64,000 nucleotides of DNA from Tanypteryx hageni. Its lineage: Eukaryota; Arthropoda; Insecta; Odonata; Petaluridae. The stretch spans positions 2,315,410 through 2,379,409 of the forward strand of contig CM054118.1 of NCBI GenBank assembly GCA_028673005.1, read 5' to 3'. The notes beneath the pieces are model-generated. The model was not told where the DNA came from and made no database searches. It saw nothing but the letters and a program-made list of their open reading frames with translations. The first letter of the stretch is position 1. The number at the start of each line of letters is the position of its first letter. This document shows, in pieces, positions 56,845-64,000 of this stretch. The translations under genes and the position numbers were made by a program.

Positions 56845-57100
56845 GGCCACCACATGACTTTCTCTACTTACACACACGCACGCGCGCACACACACACACA
56901 CACAACGTACACACGCGCAGGCACACCCGCACGCACACCGGCACGCACACACGCACACAAACACGCACGTTCGCACGCACGCTCGCACGCACGCACATCA
57001 TCGAGAAAATGGTCAAAACGTATTTCCGTTGAAATCTCGAAATCGATTTTTTTCATAAAACAATACTTTCCCCTATACTACGTATGGAGAAAGTAAAAAT
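56845..57100 (-). repeat. dispersed repeat R1, inverted copy with CA/CACG microsatellite
   Basis: TCGAGAAAATGGTCAAAACG, TGAAATCTCGAAATCGA and CCCCTATACTACGTATGG are the reverse complement of parts of 4265-4390. GGCCACCACATGACTTTCTC matches 4913-4935 inverted. Between them lies a (CA)n and (CACG)n array at 56871-56998, where the + copy has a short GTGTGTGTG. Confidence 0.65.
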
Positions 57101-58200
57101 ATACGAAAGATACCATATTGATAAATTAGGTTTGCTACTGCAGTATTGATATTACAATAAATATGGATTTCACTTTTGTGATAAAGTGTAGATTTATGTA
57201 ATTGATTCGTGATTAAAAAAGTACAACAGTGTTAGCGTTCATTGTTTCTATCACGACATCTTTACTAAAATTGCACTTTTAAATGTAGTCAATGATTAAA
57301 ACGAAATCTAAATAACTATTATGTACTCATCAATTACAAACTTAATGAAATTCTAGCAATTGTCAATTATTTTTGGCGTATTTGCGTAGTAGCTTTCTCG
57401 CCGCTATATCAGCGAAAAAGAGTATAATTTTTCTATTAATATATGTTTAAATTAGGTATGATAGAATATCTTTATTTGATTTCATAATTTATCTTTACCT
57501 GTATTAAAAACGGATGAGAACTAGGCTCATAAATCGCACAAATATACTCCAGCTCGGGAGAATAACTGTAGTTATTCAAAAGGAAAATTGGGGAACGCAT
57601 TTTCAAACGAGTGTGTATCACGCAAAAATTGCGCTCATAAGTGCATACAGATACGGAATAACCGCGCCGCTGCATTATCTAAGACAACCACGGACGGAAA
57701 TTCATCTCTATGGAAATTTCGCGACTCCACATTCGACGACACAAAAAAAAGAAAGCGAAACGCGAATCTCCATTCGATAAAACCTTATTTATATTCTCCG
57801 CAATAAATCAAACGATGCAAAAAAGACGAATAAAGGAAACAAAACTCGACGCCATAATCGTAACCGGTTGTGTTGCGTGCATCGTCGAATTGACGCCTCT
57901 CTCTTGGTGGTTTTTGAAAAAAATCGTATCCCTTCTTTTTTTATTCTCAATCTCGATTCTTTCTTCTCTTTTTATTTATCTTTTTCTCTCTTTCTCCGTA
58001 ACCATGGCGTTTTATTCGCGATTTTTTTTCCTTTTCCGCCGAACCGATACAGAGTTGGCACGCGTGCGCGTTTTACGTCGACCCTTTTCGTATGCGCATC
58101 CTATCATTTCGAATCATCTCGGCTGCGCATCAAAACATGACCGATAACGCTTCGGGTGTGGCAATTTGGGCAAACGAACATTAATACCTAGTGACACGCA
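57101..58200. other. no gene recognised
   Basis: AT-rich sequence to 57500, then a CpG-bearing, pyrimidine-skewed stretch with overlapping frames (to 145 codons) without a domain. Confidence 0.35.
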
Positions 58201-58204
58201 ATCC

Positions 58205-58410
58205 GCCACTCACTTGAAAAAGAGATAGGGAAGAGAGGGCGGGGGAAGAGAAGAGGAAGGAGGAACAGAAATCTGAAAAATTGGGAGGGAGGGAATGAAA
58301 GGGGAGGGGAATAAAGTGAAGAAAAATAAAGGAGAAAAAAGTGGATGAGGAGAGAGGCAGAGAGATAAAGAGAAAAATTGAGGTGCGAAGAGATCCAGAG
58401 AAGGAGGCAG
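58205..58410. repeat. purine tract, left border of R2 copy c
   Basis: GGGAGGGAGGG, GAGAAAAA and GAGAGAGG units, somewhat degenerate. Confidence 0.9.
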
Positions 58411-58419
58411 ATACATTTA

Positions 58420-59000
58420 CATCTTTGTATTAGTTCGTGATTGAGACTAATGAGTCTACTTGCATCTAACCCTTTGTCTTGCACTAGATTTAAAAACATT
58501 TAACATGCAGCGCATTTGGAAATGGAAGAGGAAGAATATCTGTGGTGAAAACCAAGGAGGAAGAGACTAAACTCATCTTAGGAAAAGGTTTATCGCCAAT
58601 TCGTCGCGGGCAATTCGTCGCGCTGCTATTCGTCTCATGGAAAATTCATCGCAAGGCAAATTCGTCTCAAATTCAGGAACCGGTCATGAAATGGGAAAAG
58701 AGGATTTTGCCGTAGAACCTTAGGAAAAACCCCACTGCAGGAAAATACCTACACAAGAAGGGGGGTATGAAAAAAACCTGCAAAACCTTCTGATAATATA
58801 ATTAAAAGTTTGAAAATAATATGTGGAAAACATCACAAGCGTCAGTATATCTATAAAATAAAAATAATAAATAGACGAAATATGGAAAGACAACATCAAT
58901 ATCGTAGTGAATACATACAGTAGCAGATAGAAAATGAATCAACTCATCTAGATACAAATGAATACATATTCGTGTAAGGAGTTCATACTATTAATATGAA
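58420..59000 (+). repeat. dispersed repeat R2, copy c
   Basis: It starts with GAGACTAATGAGTC and TTGCATCTAACCCTTTGTC, comparable to copy a's ACATTTAACCCTTCGTC. The hairpin TGCAGG (58736-58741) pairs with CCTGCA (58777-58782), and ATACC (58745-58749) with GGTAT (58764-58768). A 150-bp insert at about 58570-58720 carries five spaced ATTCGTCGC-like motifs. A purine tract follows. Confidence 0.6.
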
Positions 59001-59255
59001 AGTGGAAAGTGGGAGATAAAAGAGAGGGGAAGAGAGGAGAAGGAGAGAGGAGAAGGAGAGAGGAGGAGAGAGGCAGAAGATGAGAGAGGGAGGGAGATGA
59101 GGTGGAGAAAGGGGGTACGAGGTGGAGTAGAAATAGATGACTGCGAAATGTAGAGACGAAAGGGGTAGAGATAGGAGGAGAGAGGAAAAGTGAGGAAAGA
59201 GTGAGGAATGTATGGACATGAAAATAAGAGAGGAAATAATGTAAGAGTGTAGTTG
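59001..59255. repeat. purine tract, right border of R2 copy c
   Basis: GAGAGGAGAAGGAGAGAGG-type sequence, pure A and G over about 110 bp, then purine-rich. Confidence 0.92.
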
Positions 59256-61165
59256 GAAACGGAGGCAGGGATTTGCCGAGAGGGATACTCCGTGGAAGAA
59301 GCATGGCTTCGCTAGCATCCGTGGGACCAACGCAGTATGCAGGAGAGGAATTAGCCTTGTCTCGGGAAAAACTTTGGAATACCTCGTGATATTTCTTCTT
59401 GCTAGAATTATCGAGATATTAACATTCCCTCCCTAACTATTTACCATCGTCTTTGTGAAAATAAAAACCAGGTTTGTGCTGGATAAATTTATTTAAAGGC
59501 GATATCGACAAGGGATTTGTCTCAACTAGTTGAATAGGCTTAAGTTATCCCAATTAGTTTAATTATGAGTGGTTGTATTCTTTCATTTTCATTAATTTTA
59601 ACAAGAGAGAGGGAAAAAGTTTAGGAGGAATGAACCATATATCTTGTCAAAATATATAATTTTTAATTTTATAATTCAACTGGGCATTAATTACCGCAAA
59701 GTTAAAGTAGGTTTTAAGAAGGGTTTGTGTTTTTAATGTCGAGTGAAGACTTGCAGCTGATAAATAAATATTTAAAAAAATACAGTTGATAATTCCCATC
59801 AGTCACTATTTGATTATAATTTACTATGTCAGAAAATTATGGTAGTTATGATTTAATTACTATTGTATGAGTATTTTATATATTTTAGGTCTTTTTAATA
59901 TGTCAAATAACGATTTATTAAGTCGATGAAAAAATGTTTACTTAAATTATGTGCCCTCTTTCATTATTTGGATTAATATCTCTTTACCATGACATAATTT
60001 GAACGATATACGTTTAAATAAAAAGCCTATTATTATCTGAAAAGACAGGAAGATTTTCATAATGAGAGTTAAAATTTTTGCGAGATGAAATGCTAAAACT
60101 TATTTTAGCGGTTTCTCATTTAATTATTTGATGCAGTTATAAAGTTCAAATTTTCCTGTTTGTTTGTTATTGTGTTTTGCCCTTAGCGTACGACTGAGTT
60201 TAATCTTAGATCTTGATATTACGTTCTTGTTTTTACCATGACAACTGGGAATATTCCTCATCTCGGAATATTTCAGTTTTTCAAGGAAATCGGACGCTTC
60301 TTGAGACGTAACAAATAATGATATTTTTTCATGGATAACGATGTCTCAGTAATTCATTTTATTATACATTGTACGTACGAGTGAACAAATTACGTAATAT
60401 TAGACTGACAAAATCCTTCAAAATGCGAGCGCATTGGAAAAATTTCATTGATCATCGATACAGAAGACCGTGTAAATCGAAACCGTGGAAAATGGGGTTA
60501 TCTTTCCCATAGGGATACGTGAGGTTACATTTGATTGCCGTCTTGTTCTTAACATAAAACAATTAAATAATATTTTATTCAAAATTGCTTCCTTTTTTCC
60601 TGAGTCGAACTGAGTCATTTTATTTTTTGTTGATGCCTGGAGACATTTTCGAAATCGCGCTACAGTGAAATTGATGACCACGTAATTCGAGGTAGTTCTC
60701 TAAAATGAAAACAGTGCTAAACCGAAAACGTGTACAGCAAAACCCTGCAAAGCGAGGGATTTTCCTACCTACACGGTAACTGTTTATAATAAATATTACA
60801 AGGTTCAAATTAACATCATAATGTTGAATTTAGTTTTCTTACCAAATCATAAAAAATACTCCGAGTCGAAATTTACAGGGAAACATGTATATGCATTTAA
60901 ATTTTTTATTACTAAAAATAGAACATTGTACTACCGTATTTTACCATTTCAGCAGCTAAAAATTTCACAAACACTCATTAATTGCGCTTTTTTACCACAC
61001 CAAAAAGTTTTTCAGAATGTATGTTGACATTCATGTATATGAGTTCATTTGCGTAGTTCACGATTTAATATGTTATTTTGCGCGCCTGGGAAGGTTTTTC
61101 TCTCCTAAAAATTCCTTCTGCGTCGCTGCCAGCACAACTTTTGTGGATAGTTGGAGCGAGAAAAC
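59256..61165. other. no gene recognised
   Basis: AT-rich sequence with no coding, RNA or repeat signature recognised. Confidence 0.4.
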
Positions 61166-61955
61166 TTTGAAGCGTGACTCCTCACTCTCTCTCCTTTCCT
61201 TTCTGTCACATTTGCTCTCCCCTCCTTCCTCTCTATCCTCCCTCATTTCTCTCTCTCTCATTTTGTTACTGTCACTTCTTATTCCTCTCTTCCATTCCCC
61301 CCCACTTACCCCTTCCTCAACCCTAAACCCCTTTTTTCCTCTCACACCCCCACTCAGTGCATCAACTCCCTCATCATCTCTAATTTCGGCCTTCTTTTGT
61401 CAGCGCATCAACCTTTACTCCTCTCCCTCCCCCTCCTGCTTCACCCGCTCGGCGCGTGCGCCATTCTCCGATCCCTCTCAACTGTCACCCGTCAGCCATT
61501 AAGGGTTTAGATTCCCGTTAGCTAAATGTGCCTTTTCTTTTCTCTCCCTCTCTCTCATCCTCTCTTCCCTCTGTTTTATTCCGCTCTCATCCATCCTCTC
61601 TTTTCCATCCCTCTTGATCCGTCCTTTTCCAATCTCCCCTCTCTCTCTCTACCTCCCTCTTTCACTCATTATCTTATTCCTCATTTTCTCTTTCGCATTC
61701 AAGTACCACGGTTCCTCGTCAGACTGCGCCAGCTTAATCTTATTAGATCCCACTCTTCTTGAATGAAAGAACCACAGACTAAATAATGCCAGGGCTGGGC
61801 CAGGATCCATCTTACCCTTGCTGCGAAATATGCACATATTTTCGTTTTTGTGTTCTAGATTGACCTAGGCTTTTGTAATTGTCTTTTGCTAGATGTATAC
61901 GTGTTATGAAAGCGAGTAGGAGAAGGGGAGAGGATGAGTAGGGATAGATGAATTG
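61166..61955. other. pyrimidine-rich patch, no gene recognised
   Basis: CTCTCC/TTTCCC-rich on the + strand to about 61690. The 161-codon frame at 61017-61502 is Ser/Leu/Pro-biased and has no domain. Confidence 0.4.
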
Positions 61956-61959
61956 AGGA

Positions 61960-62610
61960 TAGGCGACAGTGGAAGAGAGAGGAGGAACGGAGAGTGAAAG
62001 GCAAGGAGGTGAAAATAGAGAGAAATGGATGGGAGAGAGAAAGAAGGGAGAGAGAGGGAATGGAGGAAGAAAGAGGAAGGGATGTAGGGGGAGGCAGATA
62101 GAGAGAAGGGAGAGAGAGAAGGGAGAGAGAGAAGGGAGGGAGAGAGGGAAGGGAGCGAGAAAGGAGAGAGTGAGAGAGGAAGTAGAGAGAGGAAGGTAGA
62201 TAGAGGGAAGCGAGAAAGAGAGGGAAGAGAGAGAGGGAAGAGAGAGAGAGAGAGGGAAGGGAGAGAGAGAGGGAAGGGAGAGAGAGTGGGAAAGGAGAGA
62301 GAGGGAAGGGAGAGAGAGGGAAGGGAGAGAGAAGGAAGGGAGAGAGTAGAGAGATATAATGAAAATAGAAAGGGGGAAATTGGGGTAGATAGAGAAACGG
62401 GGACGGGAAAGGAGATGGAGGGAGGAAGAGAGGGAGTGGTAGGCAGGTAGGGAGTGAGGGAGAGAAGGGAGATAGGGATTAAGGGATGAAGAAATGTAGG
62501 ATGAGATAGGGGAGATTGGAGGGAGAAAGGGAGCGAGCGAGAGAGAGAGCTAGAGAGAAAGGAAGGGGAGGGAGGCAGGGAGATGCAGTGAGGGAGAAGA
62601 AACCGTGCCG
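61960..62610. repeat. 650-bp purine tract
   Basis: A- and G-rich, with a 12-15 bp unit GGGAAGGGAGAGAGA repeated about ten times at 62095-62345. Confidence 0.95.
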
Positions 62611-63053
62611 GAATCTTCTTTGCTATGTTTTATTCTTCTTGATATTAAGAGCTTCTGCTTTATTTTTACGCCAAGTCTTGTTTCTTCATAAATGAGAAGA
62701 TACCAAGAACGTGGTAAACTATTCGTTTCGTAATTTTTTTCGATTTTGTTTTTTCTCGTTCATCCGAGGAATCTCGAATCTTCAAACAAAAGGATGTTTG
62801 AAGGCAAGGAAAATTTTCATTTGTTTATATATACGAGTTGACGGTGCTTGCATACCACAAGCGCTTAAAAAATCACCATACACCAAGATATAAACTCGTA
62901 AATAAACCAAGGCGATCTCCAGAGCAAGATATTTGTAATACATTTGTATCACACTAAAAATAATTATATATATATAAATTGAATATTTTATGTGTTAAGG
63001 ATTAAGATGTCACCATGTTTACCTAGTTAATAGACGTTATCGATATTATGTAA
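62611..63053. other. no gene recognised
   Basis: AT-rich sequence with no recognisable feature. Confidence 0.4.
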
Positions 63054-63090
63054 TACTAGCTGAACAGCCCGGCTTTACTCGGTTAAGTTT
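63054..63090 (+). repeat. small terminal repeat R3, second copy
   Basis: TACTAGCTGAACAGCCCGGC followed by TTTACTCGG, similar to the minus-strand block at 36785-36818. Confidence 0.35.
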
Positions 63091-63454
63091 TATTTTAAGT
63101 AGCAAACAATTTTTATTATTTATTACTTTTATTGATATATCACTTTTGATGTCATATTACAATAAACATAATAAAATAAATTATGAAATTTACGTACTTT
63201 TGCTGTTGGGTACCTCAAGTTCTGAATTGCTGGCGGAGTCCCCACAAAAAAAGATCCACACTTTACCAAACGTTCCCCATTCCTTAATTACGCAAGCGAT
63301 GTTTACATTAACATTTACTATTAACTACTATGTATTGTATTGTAAAATTTTACCATTAATATAATTACGCATTAACGTCTTAGGGGCCAGCTCCGTATTA
63401 CCCTCCAAGAAAAAATATGACAATAAATAAGAAAATAATGCATGATAATAATTT

Positions 63455-64000
63455 TATTCATTATTTGGGCTATATAATCCTTTGATACATATTATAAAAT
63501 AATCAAAAGGATCTAAATTATTATGGGTCACAAATTTTCTCCAAATAAATTAATAAGTATGCATTTCGAGGCGTTCTTTGCTAACTACATGTGTGATTTT
63601 TCTTTTAAGTGTCGTCCAAAGCGATCGATCGTTTGAGTATTAGCATCAGTTTCGCTGTTTAAAAATTGCTCTGAGTGATTGACCGAGAAATGTTCGAATC
63701 CAAGCTCAAACAGACGGTAATAAGCTCTCCATTGATCCTAGCATATAATCGTTCCAACTTCAACGTGCTTTTTAATTAATGGAAGAAGTGTTTCGGCATC
63801 ACGGCGATTATTCGAAAAAATTTCAATTCTAAAATTTCCACCACGACGAGGCACATCGCCAACAGCAATCTAAACAATACCAAAAATCCACTTTAATACC
63901 TTTGTTGTATTTTCTTTTTTCCGATTTTTGCCTAATCTATTGCTACCACGACTCCAAATCCAAATTCTTGATGCACCAATCCATATCGACTTCCCGACAA
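63455..64000 (-). pseudogene. Merlin/ISXO2-like (IS1595-type) transposase, runs off window edge
   Basis: The minus strand from the edge inward reads AKIGKRKYNKG (first acidic block region), VGDVPRRGGNFRIEIFSNNR, RDAETLLPLIKKHVEVGTII, then TGC TAG and DQWRAYYRLFELGFEHFSVN (second Asp), HSEQFLNSETDANTQTID and LKEKSHM. A degraded IWRKFVTHNNLDPFDYFI follows downstream. This is the DDE_Tnp_IS1595 pattern: DQWRAY, FEHFSVNHS, and H/NTQTIE where Glu is the last catalytic residue. Here it is Asp (QTID), and a TAG precedes DQW. Frame breaks lie near 63860 and 63890. The N-terminus is outside the window. Confidence 0.8.

Noticed and set aside
57710..58147. 145-codon + strand frame with hydrophobic stretches
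   Set aside because: T-rich composition produces the Phe/Leu run. The overlapping frame is equally open and no family is recognised.

Overview
This is nuclear, intergenic DNA from an invertebrate animal, most likely an arthropod with a large repeat-rich genome. The evidence is AT-rich sequence with no bacterial operon structure, tRNA-like SINE relics, spliceosomal-type introns inside transposons, and invertebrate-type families: Tc1/mariner, several hATs, a Merlin-like transposase, Jockey-superfamily LINEs and Penelope-like elements. I cannot name the species. I found no convincing host gene. Nearly every recognisable coding stretch belongs to a mobile element, and all but one are broken.

Layout. 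1-9.2 kb: a Tc1-like transposase pseudogene with an intron, a hAT fragment, and three non-autonomous hAT-like elements, one nested in another with a perfect 8-bp target duplication. 9.3-15.9 kb: an old hAT (hAT-1) split by a 3.5-kb LINE and a Tigger/pogo-like MITE. 16.8-18.6 kb: purine-rich simple sequence. 19.0-24.0 kb: a BED-finger hAT (hAT-2) with an 8-bp target duplication, itself invaded by a 1.08-kb foldback element carrying a hammerhead-like motif and by a 670-bp solo-LTR-like insertion. 25-27.9 kb: long GA tracts and the first copy of an unclassified repeat (R2). 28.1-32.5 kb: a LINE fragment, then a Penelope-like element (PLE) with an uninterrupted 947-codon RT plus GIY-YIG reading frame. 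36.8-40.0 kb: hAT-3, split by a mariner. 40.0-44.0 kb: a LINE, then a second PLE segment that looks identical to part of the first. 44-48.8 kb: mostly unrecognised. 48.9-50.2 kb: a non-autonomous hAT with internal tandem repeats. 50.3-51.6 kb: a 1.3-kb pyrimidine tract. 51.7-55.0 kb: hAT-4, a nest holding a Tigger-like MITE and a LINE. 55.7-62.6 kb: GA tracts with two more R2 copies. 63.4-64 kb: a Merlin/ISXO2-like transposase fragment running off the edge.

The region reads as layered insertions. Old hATs are split by LINEs, MITEs, mariner and LTR debris. The PLE is the youngest layer: its frame is open and two segments 13.7 kb apart appear identical. The most interesting signals are the RNA-like ones: PLE terminal hairpins with compensatory changes, a hammerhead-like core in the foldback, and an R2 hairpin that keeps pairing while its bases change.
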